Of a stretch of DNA of 38,053 nucleotides, positions 18,401 to 26,600 are shown piece after piece (position 1 is the first letter of the stretch; every line of letters starts with the position of its first letter). The stretch lies in the NCBI GenBank assembly GCA_003242955.1, contig QJPH01000150.1, positions 1 to 38,053 on the forward strand. Reading direction: 5' to 3'. Below the pieces are notes generated by a model that was given only the letters and a program-made list of their open reading frames with translations, was not told the DNA's origin and searched no databases. The position numbers and the translations under genes are program-made. The stretch comes from Candidatus Methylumidiphilus alinenensis (lineage in GTDB: Bacteria; Pseudomonadota; Gammaproteobacteria; Methylococcales; Methylococcaceae).

Positions 18401-19075
18401 TCCGGCAGCAGCTTGGAAATCGACCTCGGCGAAGGCTGGGTGGCGCTGGACGGCCATGCCAGGCCGGTCAGCCTAAACTCGAAAGGCCCTAGCTCCTGGC
18501 CGCTGCGCCTGCGGGTGGGCGACTGCCCCGCCGGCGTGACCGCCGCCGACCGCTTCACCATCGAGTTCGCCGGCGCGGACGCCAACGGCCAGCCGGTGCG
18601 GCACAGCGTCCCGATTGAATTGGCAATCACCGAAGACCCCTGGCTGCACTGCTGGTGGCCGGTGCTGGCCGCCGCCGCCGCCGCCCTGTTGACGGGCATC
18701 GTCATTTACGGCTTCTGGTCGCCGTCGCGGTTTTCCGCGAAACTCGGCGTGCTGCTGTCCCCGGAGGAAGACATGAACGAAGGCTTCTTCCATCCCATCC
18801 GCGCCCAGCGCGGCACTGGCAGCGGCTTTTACCGCGATGCGCGGGTGTACGTCCGCCCAGACTTCCGCCTGTCCGCCAGCGCCAAGGGCGAACTGGCCCG
18901 GCTGCGCGCCGACGGTCGGCGCGTTTTCATCCGGCCTGCGACCGCTGCCACGGTTTACCGGCAGAACTTCGACGGCGCATGGGAAGCACTGCCGACAGAG
19001 GAAACCACCGTCCATTTCGGCGTGGTTTACAAAGATTCGATGGGCGGGGTGTATTTTGAGTTGAGGAATGGGTGA
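15419..19075 (+). CDS. Secreted vWA protein with three tandem double-Ig repeats (1218 aa)
   Basis: I place the start at GTG 15419, which overlaps the previous stop. It follows a GGAG at 15405-15408 and yields a typical signal peptide cut after AVAA at 27; an in-frame start at 15239 would lie deep in the upstream gene. A vWA domain with metal site DTSGS (36-40) comes first. Three tandem repeats of 214-216 residues follow (about residues 312-955), each with two Ig-like halves that carry loops such as RDDGQGGDRLANDGVY. These loops resemble acidic, possibly calcium-binding turns and the NCBI 'choice-of-anchor X' pattern. Then come a beta-rich domain, a transmembrane helix at about 1077-1099 and a 119-residue cytoplasmic tail with FYRDARVYVRPDFRLS. 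The gene is a longer paralog of the one at 19218. Confidence 0.85.
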   Translation: MNLQWRGLGTALWLALSLSLPLAAVAAGRHVSIIVDTSGSMDRNDKPRYTLLLSQILADLLEPGDSLTVIRLPQSEGSCDDGENPALAVPLNSTDRNSFQAKLDRLLYYGNENYFAAPVHTAQADLERHKDKARLLLFIADSGGLDKCEVKLTEDLKKLRDQGVMVAAINIGGVGAFDSNPAFTFTTGASDSEELTKSVALVYQKFIGARQVQTGRVGKTIEFELGPLVKDAYLVVVADGQMEALAGDGGNPEAAEIDLDHKGGGHALGLDGRRRDYRIVRIHHPEAGKWQFHAPELRQNAGWMLLQDSAMALRLVSPAKAAQGVNTPLEVELYDQDTGKRLNTPPEGLQASVELEGQKLALRDDGQGGDRLANDGVYTTLADFKQVGPQRIGLNLQSALLDRRSHVDMLVEKVGWILQADALGSVEVDTPVSLHAQARPTPPGQTSVSLEAVEAFYDGTVLTRLGDDGGNGDKQAGDHRYTGLWTPQKTGDYSLELRPVGGGSTQPITVPVKVVRSLRFGDANLALRLLPPAKKPLQGAKATLEVELYDQDTGKHLDNPPDGGLQASLDAEGRTLTLRDDGQGGDRLANDGVFAVTTSFARAGIQQLRMNLKGKLLDSHNEADVEVEETGWALKADPPGSVEVESPASLSVRAQPSIAGLTPPQLQAVEATLGGNAEASLRDDGKNGDAKAGDLRFTGLWTPQKTGDYTLEFKPLGGGSTQPVTVPVKVVRSLHFGDAKLALRLASSAKVAQGVDTPLEVELYDQDTGKHLANPPKERLQAGVEVEGQKIELRDDGKNADRKPGDGVFAALARFSQAGSQRIKMNLQGKQLDRQSEAEIEVEKVGWTLQADAPSRVEMDTPATLGIQAQANPSVLSPVPLQAVEVYVDGKVQASLRDDGKNGDAQAGDNLYSGQWTPQAIGERNLEFRPVGGSRAQPVAVTVKVVGSIRFGAPVPVKLGRTGSNSQLQGRLELGAGTVVKGEFTLDLNSAYHASGSSLEIDLGEGWVALDGHARPVSLNSKGPSSWPLRLRVGDCPAGVTAADRFTIEFAGADANGQPVRHSVPIELAITEDPWLHCWWPVLAAAAAALLTGIVIYGFWSPSRFSAKLGVLLSPEEDMNEGFFHPIRAQRGTGSGFYRDARVYVRPDFRLSASAKGELARLRADGRRVFIRPATAATVYRQNFDGAWEALPTEETTVHFGVVYKDSMGGVYFELRNG
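16352..18283 (+). repeat. Three tandem 642-648 bp coding repeats
   Basis: Unit 1 runs 16352-16993 (642 bp), unit 2 16994-17641 (648 bp) and unit 3 17642-18283 (642 bp). All begin with an ALRL-type strand and contain VELYDQDTGK, a first acidic loop (RDDG...DGV) and a second acidic loop (DDG...GD). Long stretches are nearly identical at DNA level between units, for example around the DQDTGK codons. Copy number can therefore change by recombination without breaking the frame. Confidence 0.9.
18074..19075 (+). repeat. Near-identical 3' tract, copy 1 (pairs with 20631-21632)
   Basis: From 18074 to the stop codon, this 1002-bp tract aligns without indels to 20631-21632 (offset 2557), with only a few mismatches per 100 bases by eye. 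It encodes the last Ig half-module, the juxtamembrane domain, the transmembrane helix and the cytoplasmic tail. The two genes are clearly less alike over their vWA domains, which points to gene conversion or selection holding the 3' halves together. Confidence 0.9.
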
Positions 19076-19217
19076 GGTCTTGACCGTATGCGATTAGCCA
19101 GTTCGTTCAAATGTATAAAATCATGCCGCAAACTGTGTGATTTCAATAAAACGGCTTCCGTGCCAAATTCAGTGTTAGGATAACTTAACCCGTGAAGATC
19201 ACCGAACAGGCCAAGAC
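19076..19217 (+). other. Intergenic region with a relic of the tubulin gene leader
   Basis: These 142 bases are AT-rich in the first half (19110-19155). A TATAAA occurs at 19114-19119, but no good -35 box is found at normal spacing. The second half, from about 19160, aligns with the leader and first codons of the tubulin-like gene at 23629. No small gene is supported here. This is one of the few real gaps in the operon. Confidence 0.7.
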
Positions 19218-19260
19218 ATGATCGTTCCCATCCTCACCAGCGGTGTCAGCAGGGCAGTCG
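19160..19260 (+). repeat. Duplicated 5' end of the tubulin-like gene
   Basis: The sequence at 19194-19236 matches tubulin gene positions 23635-23677 with mostly single transitions, including an uninterrupted CGAACAGGCCAAG. The same reading frame is kept: EDHRTGQDMIVPIL here against EDYRTGQGTIIPTL in the tubulin. Upstream, AGTGTTAGGATAACTTA resembles the tubulin leader ACTGTAGGAATACTTA. Similarity fades after about 19260, and similarity to the 15419 vWA gene begins at TGGCGCGGACTCGGCA (19281). The site therefore looks like a duplication junction between tubulin and vWA genes. Confidence 0.8.
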
Positions 19261-21632
19261 CATCGCCTGCGGCCAGGCTTTGGCGCGGACTCGGCATCGC
19301 CTTATTGCTGGCTTTAAGCTTGGGTAGTTCGCTTAATGCCGTGGCGGCGGGCCGCCATGTCAGCATTATCGTTGACACTTCAGGTTCTATGGATGGCAAT
19401 GACAAGCCGCGTTACACCTTGCAATTGTCGCAAATCATCGCGGACCTGCTTGAACCGGGCGACAGCCTCACCGTGATCCGCATGCCGAAAAGCGAAAGCC
19501 GTTGCAGCGATGGGCCGGACCCGGCGCTGGCGTTGTCTTTGAACCCGGCGGACCGTGGCGGTTTTCAAGCCAAGCTGGACACTTTGCTGAAATTCGACAC
19601 AGGCACCTACTTTGCCGCCCCGGTCCACACTGCCCAAGCCGATTTGGATCGGCACAGTAACGAAGACCGTTTGCTGTTGTTCATCGCCGACTCCGGGGGT
19701 TTGGGTAATTGCGCCAGCGAATTGACCGAGGACTTGAAAAAATTACACGGCCAAGGCGTGATGATCGCCGCGATTAACTTGGGTGGTGAAGGCGCGTTCG
19801 ACGGCAACCCTGCGTTTGATTTGACCACTGGGGCGAGTGACTCTGAGAAACTGGCCAAATCTGTCGCCGGGGTCTATCAAAAATTCATTGGTGCGAAAGA
19901 GGTGCAAACCGGGCGGGTCGGTGCAACCATCGAGATCGAGTTGGGACCGCTGGTGAAAGACGCCTATCTCGTCGTGGCCGCAGACGGGCAGTTAAGTGGC
20001 ATGGAAGCCGTGAAGGGAAACCCCAAGGCTGGGCAAGTCGATCTCAACCACAAAGGCGGCGGCCATGCGGTGGGTTTGGACAAACGGCAACGGGATTACC
20101 GCATCGTCCGGCTGCATCGGCCAGAGGCCGGCGTTTGGCGATTCCGTGCGAGCGGTTTGAAGGACACGGCAGGGTGGATGCTATTGCAAGACTCCGCCTT
20201 GGCGCTGCGCTTGGCGTCCACGCCCAAAGCCGCGCAAGACATCAGCGCCCCGCTGGAAATCGAACTGTACGACCAAGACACCGGCAAACGCCTCGCCACC
20301 TCGCCGGGGGGGCTGCAAGCCAGCGTGGAAGCCGAAGGGCAAAAGATCGAACTGCGCGACGACGGCCAGGACGGTGATCGCAAAGCGGGCGACGGCGTGT
20401 TCACTGCCCCCGTCAAATTCAATCAAGCCGGCAAGCAGCGCATCCGCATCAACTTGCAAAGCAAGTTGCTGGACCGCCACACCGAGGTCGAGATTGAGGT
20501 GGAAAAAGTCGGTTGGACTTTGCAGGCGGATGCCCCGAGCCAAGCCGAACTGGACACTCCGGCAAACCTTAGCGTCCAAGCCCGGCCCGCCCCCACCAGC
20601 CTGTCGCCCGCCCCCGTGCAAACCATCGAAGTCTACGTCGATGGCAAGGTCCAGGCCAGCCTGCGCGACGACGGCAAGAACGGCGATGCCCAGGCCGGCG
20701 ACAACCGCTACAGTGGCCAGTGGACACCGCAGGCCATCGGCGAACGCAACCTTGAATTCCGGCCCGTCGGCGGCAGCCGCGCCCAGCCCGTCGCCGCTAC
20801 GGTTAAAGTCGTCGGCAGCATCCGCTTTGGCGCACCCGTCCCGGTGAAATTGGGCCGCACCGGCAGTAACAGCCAACTGCAAGGCCGCCTGGAATTGGGT
20901 GCGGGTACGGTCGTCAAGGGCGAATTCACCCTGGATCTGAACAGTGCCTTCCACACCTCCGGCAGCAGCTTGGAAATCGACCTCGGCGAAGGCTGGGTGG
21001 CGCTGGACGGCCATGCCAGGCCGGTCAGCCTAAACTCGAAAGGTCCGCGTTCCTGGCCGCTGCGCCTGCGGGTGGGCGACTGCCCCGTCGGCGTGACCGC
21101 CGCCGACCGCTTCACCATCGAGTTCGCCGGTTCGGATGCCAACGGCCAGCCGGTGCGGCACAGCGTCCCGATTGAATTGGCAATCACCGAAGACCCCTGG
21201 CTGCACTGCTGGTGGCCGGTGCTGGCCGCCGCCGCCGCCGCCCTGTTGACGGGCATCGTCATTTACGGCTTCTGGTCGCCGTCGCGGTTTTCCGCGAAAC
21301 TCGGCGTGGTACTGTCCCCGGAGGAAGACATGAACGAAGGCTTCTTCCATCCCATCCGTGCCCAGCGCGGCAGCGGCAGCGGCTTTTACCGGGATGCGCG
21401 GGTGTACATCCGCCCAGACTTCCGCCTGTCCGCCAGAGCCAAGGGCGAACTGGCCCGGCTGCGCGCCGACGGCCGGCGCGTCTGCATCCGGCCTGCGACC
21501 GCGGCCACGGTTTACCGGCAGAACTTCGACGGCGCATGGGAAGCCCTGCCGTCCGGGGAAACCACCGTCCATTTCGGCGTGGCTTACAAAGATTCGATGG
21601 GCGGGGTGTATTTTGAGTTGAGGAATGGGTGA
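19218..21632 (+). CDS. Secreted vWA protein with one double-Ig repeat (804 aa), paralog of the 15419 gene
   Basis: This protein has the same order as its upstream paralog: vWA with metal site DTSGS at 53-57, one double-Ig unit (about residues 329-541), a beta-rich domain, a transmembrane helix at about 663-685 and a 119-residue PDFRLS tail. The signal peptide is unusual. Its first ~20 residues (MIVPILTSGVSRAV...) are encoded by a duplicated piece of the tubulin gene, joined to the normal hydrophobic core and a cleavage site after AVAA (44). The ATG itself corresponds to an ACG threonine codon in the tubulin gene. No strong ribosome-binding site precedes it, so expression may be weak. It probably shares its role with the longer paralog but has a much shorter stalk. 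Confidence 0.85.
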   Translation: MIVPILTSGVSRAVASPAARLWRGLGIALLLALSLGSSLNAVAAGRHVSIIVDTSGSMDGNDKPRYTLQLSQIIADLLEPGDSLTVIRMPKSESRCSDGPDPALALSLNPADRGGFQAKLDTLLKFDTGTYFAAPVHTAQADLDRHSNEDRLLLFIADSGGLGNCASELTEDLKKLHGQGVMIAAINLGGEGAFDGNPAFDLTTGASDSEKLAKSVAGVYQKFIGAKEVQTGRVGATIEIELGPLVKDAYLVVAADGQLSGMEAVKGNPKAGQVDLNHKGGGHAVGLDKRQRDYRIVRLHRPEAGVWRFRASGLKDTAGWMLLQDSALALRLASTPKAAQDISAPLEIELYDQDTGKRLATSPGGLQASVEAEGQKIELRDDGQDGDRKAGDGVFTAPVKFNQAGKQRIRINLQSKLLDRHTEVEIEVEKVGWTLQADAPSQAELDTPANLSVQARPAPTSLSPAPVQTIEVYVDGKVQASLRDDGKNGDAQAGDNRYSGQWTPQAIGERNLEFRPVGGSRAQPVAATVKVVGSIRFGAPVPVKLGRTGSNSQLQGRLELGAGTVVKGEFTLDLNSAFHTSGSSLEIDLGEGWVALDGHARPVSLNSKGPRSWPLRLRVGDCPVGVTAADRFTIEFAGSDANGQPVRHSVPIELAITEDPWLHCWWPVLAAAAAALLTGIVIYGFWSPSRFSAKLGVVLSPEEDMNEGFFHPIRAQRGSGSGFYRDARVYIRPDFRLSARAKGELARLRADGRRVCIRPATAATVYRQNFDGAWEALPSGETTVHFGVAYKDSMGGVYFELRNG
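20202..20840 (+). repeat. Single copy of the double-Ig unit (639 bp)
   Basis: This unit corresponds to the three tandem units at 16352-18283 and begins with the same ALRL strand. It contains VELYDQDTGK-like codons and the two acidic loops (RDDGQDGDRKAGDGVF and RDDGKNGDAQAGDNRY). Its second half is nearly identical to unit 3 of the upstream gene and its first half is also closest to unit 3. Confidence 0.85.
20631..21632 (+). repeat. Near-identical 3' tract, copy 2 (pairs with 18074-19075)
   Basis: This is the second copy of the 1002-bp tract described at 18074-19075. Similarity stops a few bases after the TGA (GAGG is shared, then the sequences part). That edge marks where the downstream regions differ, with a tubulin-like leader after copy 1 and the SIR2 insertion after copy 2. 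Confidence 0.9.
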
Positions 21633-21710
21633 GGCTTTGTGTTGCTAACAAAGGCTGTGATAGCAAGGCGGATGAAAAAAACAAAAATAATCTAAGAAGT
21701 GAGAATTAAA
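21633..21710 (+). other. Left border of the SIR2 insertion
   Basis: These 78 bases between the vWA stop and the SIR2 start hold a 6-bp inverted repeat TTGCTA/TAGCAA (about 21643-21667) and then an A-rich run. Composition shifts sharply to AT from here. No T-tract follows the hairpin, so it is not a convincing terminator. No promoter boxes with good spacing were found. Confidence 0.4.
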
Positions 21711-23549
21711 ATGACTAAAAATAATCATGAAATCACAGAACTAAGTCTACAAGGTTTTTTGAAGCACATAATGCGGATAGATGACGAGGATACTGAGCAA
21801 CGTTTTTGCTTTATCATAGGTGCCGGAGCATCTGCATCGTCTGATATTCCTATGACCAAGAATTTAGCGGATCAATTATTAATAAGATTGTATGAAGATG
21901 ATCACCATGAAAAAGTAGTTGTTTCCATGGATGAACTGAAGAGGTGGGCGACAAAAAAGAACTTAGAAAAATTTGGGGTGAAGAATTTTAATTATTCTTG
22001 TAGAGAAAGTTTCTATCAAGATTTGTTTAAAACATGTTTTATGAATAAAATGAATATTGGAAAAATATTTATTGAAGAATTAATTCAAGGTAAACAACCA
22101 AATATTGGATATTTAGCTCTTGCTAAGATACTAAGCATGAATAAGCATAATATAGTTATAACAACTAATTTTGACAATCTTGTAGCTGACGCTCTTACCT
22201 TATTCTCTAACACTTACGCTAGAGTGGTTGGTCATGAACATTTAGCATCTTTTGCCATAGCGACTAAGCGACGCCCTTTGATTGCCAAAATACACCGTGA
22301 TTGGTTGTTTGATCCAAACAATGATGATGTACATACCTTGCCAGAAAAGTGGGTTAAACCGCTAACAGATATACTAAATACATATACTCCAATCGTGTTA
22401 GGTTATGCCGGAAATGATGGTGGACTTATGGGGTTTATGGAAAAATTTGAATTTAGAAAAGATCCAAATTATCCAAATAAGCATAATATTTATTGGTGTT
22501 ATCGATATTCTGGTGAAAAGCCAACTAAACGCGATTTACCAAATGAGAGAATCCTTAATCTTATCAAACATTATAATGGAATTCTAGTGCCTCATAAGGA
22601 TTTCGATAAAACAATGCTTGAGCTTTTTATGGCTCTGAATTATAAAATACATGATGACCTAGGCATATCGAAGCCATCACCCGGTAATAATAAATCTTTT
22701 GCTATCCGCGCATTCGTTAGGGAAGAGAAGCTCTTGAAAAAATTAAGAGAACTTTATCCTGATGATCCACCACCAGGACCAGGAGGTGCAGGTGGTGGCG
22801 GATCAGTTGAACCCTCACCAAAATATGCGTTAAGCTTGATAAATCAAGATTGGAGAGATTGGGAATTAAAAGCTAGAAAGGAGCCTGATATTGAAAAGAA
22901 AAAATTGATTTATGAAGAAGGTATAATACTTTTTCCACATAGTTGTGAACTTATAGGAAACTTTGCTCATTTGTTGAAAGCTCATGAGGAATATGATAGA
23001 GCCGAATATCAATATCGAAATGCGCTCAGAATTAATCCAAATGATTCAATAAATACCGGCAATTTGGCATTCTTTTTGGATACCGTTAGAAATAATATAG
23101 AAGAGGCTGAAAAACTCTATAAAAAATCTATCAGGCTTGACCCTAATCGTTCAGAAAACACTACTCGATTTGCTTTTTTTCTGTTTAATCAGAAAAGATA
23201 TAGGCAAGCTTTAGAGAAAACAAAGCATGTATTGAATAATTTACATTGCAATCGTTGGTCTGCCCGATCAGCATTCTGTTCGAGCCTTGCTTTTAATAAA
23301 CTTTTTGAAAACGAAAACCCAGCGTTAGGACGATTAAAAACATTGCTTGAAAATGGATTTGAGCGAGGCGATTCTCTTTTTTATGGAATCCTTGAAATCT
23401 CCTTCCTAAAAACTCCTGAATGGAAGCACGATTTTTATAAGGCATTGGCCTTGTCAATAGAGGAGCAATCTAAATTGAATGAACTAAATGCTTTCCAAGA
23501 ATGGAAAGAAATCAAGCCCATTGATTTGGGTGATTCATGGGAGGAGTAA
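21711..23549 (+). CDS. SIR2-like NADase-type domain with C-terminal TPR repeats
   Basis: I prefer ATG 21711 (612 aa) to the in-frame GTG at 21699, because an AAGTGAG sequence is well spaced before the ATG. Numbered from ATG 21711, residues ~30-300 show the SIR2 hallmarks: IIGAGASASSD near 35-45, ITTNFDNLV near 148-156, a candidate catalytic histidine in AKIHRDW near 192-198, and VLGYAGND near 227-234. A Pro/Gly-rich linker (PPPGPGGAGGGG) leads to TPR-like helices at ~390-510, with repeated LRINPND and IRLDPNR ends. SIR2 domains of this bacterial type commonly deplete NAD in antiphage systems. The gene is strikingly AT-rich against a GC-rich operon and has its own spacers, so it was probably inserted. 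Function as a toxic effector is an inference. Confidence 0.85.
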   Translation: MTKNNHEITELSLQGFLKHIMRIDDEDTEQRFCFIIGAGASASSDIPMTKNLADQLLIRLYEDDHHEKVVVSMDELKRWATKKNLEKFGVKNFNYSCRESFYQDLFKTCFMNKMNIGKIFIEELIQGKQPNIGYLALAKILSMNKHNIVITTNFDNLVADALTLFSNTYARVVGHEHLASFAIATKRRPLIAKIHRDWLFDPNNDDVHTLPEKWVKPLTDILNTYTPIVLGYAGNDGGLMGFMEKFEFRKDPNYPNKHNIYWCYRYSGEKPTKRDLPNERILNLIKHYNGILVPHKDFDKTMLELFMALNYKIHDDLGISKPSPGNNKSFAIRAFVREEKLLKKLRELYPDDPPPGPGGAGGGGSVEPSPKYALSLINQDWRDWELKARKEPDIEKKKLIYEEGIILFPHSCELIGNFAHLLKAHEEYDRAEYQYRNALRINPNDSINTGNLAFFLDTVRNNIEEAEKLYKKSIRLDPNRSENTTRFAFFLFNQKRYRQALEKTKHVLNNLHCNRWSARSAFCSSLAFNKLFENENPALGRLKTLLENGFERGDSLFYGILEISFLKTPEWKHDFYKALALSIEEQSKLNELNAFQEWKEIKPIDLGDSWEE

Positions 23550-23628
23550 CCCTAAGAGTTACCTACATTTTCTGCATCATCATAGGGTTTAAAAACCAGC
23601 ACATTAAATTTATACTGTAGGAATACTT
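23550..23628 (+). other. Leader of the tubulin-like gene
   Basis: The 79 bases are AT-rich and end in a ribosome-binding site TAGGAA at 23618-23623. From about 23595 the leader resembles 19160-19193 upstream of the vWA paralog. A TTTAAA...TATACT pair with a 17-base spacer lies at 23588-23616, but initiation there would begin inside the ribosome-binding site, so a functional promoter is doubtful. Confidence 0.4.
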
Positions 23629-26600
23629 ATGAGCGAAGACTATCGAACAGGCCAAGGCACGATCATCCCCACCCTCATCATCGGGATAGGCGGGGCGGGT
23701 TCGCGGATGGTGGACCGGATGGCCGGTCGTGCCGCCCGCCTGGTCAATTGGGACAGCCAGTTGCGCCCACTGACCCAGTTTGTGTCCATCGACACCAACG
23801 AGCTGGACCAGCACAAACTGCGCAACATCCCGGCGGGCAACCGGCTGAACATCGCCGCCTTCGACAAGGCGAAGGTGATCGACAATTTTCGCCGCTCCAA
23901 TGACGCGCAAGCCTTGCAATGGCTGGACAAGGGCTACCGCCCAAGGCCCGGTTACAGGCCGGGGGCCGGACAGATCCGGGTCGAGTCCCGGCTGGGTTTC
24001 TTCTACCATTCCCCGGCTATCCGTCAACGCTTGCAGGAGTTGGTCGAAAGCAGTCTGCGCCCCGGCATCACTTGGCGGCAAGCCAGCCCGCCCAAATATA
24101 ATGTCTATGTATTTTGCTCTTTGGCCGGCGGCACCGGCTCGGGCAGTTTCCTGTCGGTGGCTTATTTGGTCGATGCGGTGGTGCGGGAACGGCATTGGCA
24201 GCCGCGGGTGATCGGCAATTTGCTGCTGTCGACGGTAATGCTGGACAAGGTCGGCCCGGAGTTGCATTCCGACATCCACGCCAACACCTACGCCGCATTG
24301 AAGGAGTTGGAACACCTGACCAAGCTGGATTACAAGCAGGTCAAAGACGAGGGCCGCACCGAAGAGAAGTTTGTCTATTGCCGCGACCCCAACACGCAAG
24401 ACATTGCCACGGTCAACACCCGCCCGTTTTTCCTGACCTTCATCTACGACCGCCCACCGCACTTGGGCCTGCCCGATTGCGAGGCGGCGGTCGCGGACGC
24501 GGCCTACCTGCAAATATTCACCCCGCTGATGGACAATCTGGCCGGCGAGTTGGACAACTATGAAAAGAAGCTGGAGGAACTGACTCGCTTCCCCGGCGAA
24601 CTGCGTGACGTGGGCTTGGGCTACACTAAGAATTTCGGCGCATGCGGCGCGGCGGCGATGGTGCTGCCGGGCGAGGACTTGCTGCAATATTGTGTGCTGC
24701 GTTTCGCTGCCCAAGCCTTGCGCCGGCAAATCACCTTCGGCATTGACCCGACCGACGCCTATGACGACCGCACCCGCGCCTTGGCAAGGCTGGCGGTGAA
24801 TTATAGCGACCCGAAGTTTTTGGCGATGGCCGACGAGGGCCGCGAACGGGCGATCAACCAATCGTTTGTCTCCTCGGTGCAGGAATTGGCGCGTCAGGAC
24901 ACCGCCCAGGATTTGGCCCAAGGCTTTTGGTTGCAGTTGGTGGAGGCGGTGGACGAGGGCAAGCAGGCCGGGTTGGATGCCCAAGGGGTGCCGATCCGCA
25001 ACGAATCGCTCGCGAGGCAAGTGGAACGCAAGCTGGAGGAATCGCGGACGGGCTTGCTCAACAAAGTGGCCATCAGGGAAAGGGCGTTTGTGTTCCACCG
25101 GGAAGGGGTCAACCAATATATCGAATTGGTCGCCCGCCTGAGCGAGGATATCCGCGCCGCCAGCGCGATTGTCGGGGAAGGCTTGCAGACTTTGGAAACG
25201 GAGGCGAACGAAGGCGAGGTGGTCGGCAATCTCAGGCTCGACCCCTTGAACGAGCGTTACCTTGCCATCCGTCTGTTGGATTTATGCGAACAGCGCTGGA
25301 TACCCGAAGCGCAGCAACAACTCGACAAGGCCATGGAGCGCGACATCAACAACGCGAAAGTGCGCGAGCGTTTGGAGCGGGAGCTGCCGGCAACCTTGGC
25401 CGACGCGGCCCGTGCGGGCAGTTGGTTTGGCCGGCGTTTTGGCAACGCCGATGAGGCGTTCCTAGCGGCACGGGACGAGGCGCAGGAATACTGCCGAGGC
25501 GTTGCCGCCGCCGCCCGCAAAACCTTCGACGCGCAGATTAGGCTGCGGCAATTGCGCGCCCTGCACGGCTATCTGTTGCGCCGCTCGCGCCAGTATGCCG
25601 GACTGTCCACGCGCATGGACGGGCTGGTGCAGGATTTGGAGCGGGAGGCAGAAAGGCTGCGGCGCGGCGAAACCGAGACATCCCCGTCATTGGCGTTGCG
25701 GGTGGAGGTATTCGAGACGCTGGACGAACCGCGCCAGCGTATCTGGGACCGGGTTTACCGGGCGCTGTTTGTGGACGGCGGACGTTACATCAACACCTTC
25801 GACCGCCAGTCGCTGGCGGAGGCCATCGCCCGCGAGTTGAAGCCGGTGGTTCGCGCCGACGGGCGCATCGTCGAAAAGCCCACCGACCAATTGGTCGCCG
25901 ACTTGCGCCGGGCCTTGTGCGACTTGGGTCGCACACGGCTGAAACCCACGCTGCTGGGCGACGCGGCGGGCCGAGGCTTGGATTTGGCGCGTGGGCTGGA
26001 GCTTGAGGCCGAGTTGATGCTAGGCGCGGCCAAGCCATCCGGCTTGGGCGTGACCGAGGATGAAATCGCCGCCTACCGGGAACAGAAATTCCGCGCACTG
26101 GCGCAATTGGCCGGGGTCTTGGCGCGGGTGAACAGCGCCGAAGCCAACGCCTTGGACGATGGCGTCGTCACCAACCACACGCGCCAGTTGATTTTGGGCG
26201 ACATGGGGGAGTCCGTCGGTAGCCAGCGTTTCACGCAGAAACTGGAGGATGTGCTGTCGGCGGGCGGGCGGCAAGTGAAGAAGGACGTGTGGTACGATCC
26301 GAGGACGATTATCGTCCATGACGTGGCGATGCCGATCCCTTTGTATTATTTCCCCGCCGTGGTCGGCGACATCGAGCAAGCTTACTTGCAGCAAGCGGCC
26401 GACGAACACCGCAGCTACAATCTGCATACCGATTTCAATTGGGAAAAACCACTGCCCAACCTGAACCCGCGCAATTCCGAACTTAGCGTAGACTGGTCGC
26501 TAACCATGCTGACCCGGGGTTTGGTCGCCCGGGCCATTGAATTTAGGAAGGAGGACGGTCTGTTCATCTACACCGATGACAAGGGCGAGGTCCAAAAATT

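Noticed and set aside
21711-23549. Classical sirtuin deacetylase
   Set aside because: No zinc-binding cysteine quartet is seen, and the GAGAS/TTNFDN/H pattern with C-terminal TPRs fits the bacterial SIR2 NADase-type proteins better.
23588-23616. TTTAAA and TATACT with a 17-base spacer as a promoter for the tubulin gene
   Set aside because: The transcription start would fall inside the ribosome-binding site at 23618-23623, so the mRNA would lack it. Not listed as a promoter.
23563-25116. Open frame of 517 codons on the minus strand opposite the tubulin-like gene
   Set aside because: It is a shadow of the GC-rich tubulin gene. The + strand frame has the tubulin motifs, a ribosome-binding site and operon spacing, while the minus product has no recognisable motif.
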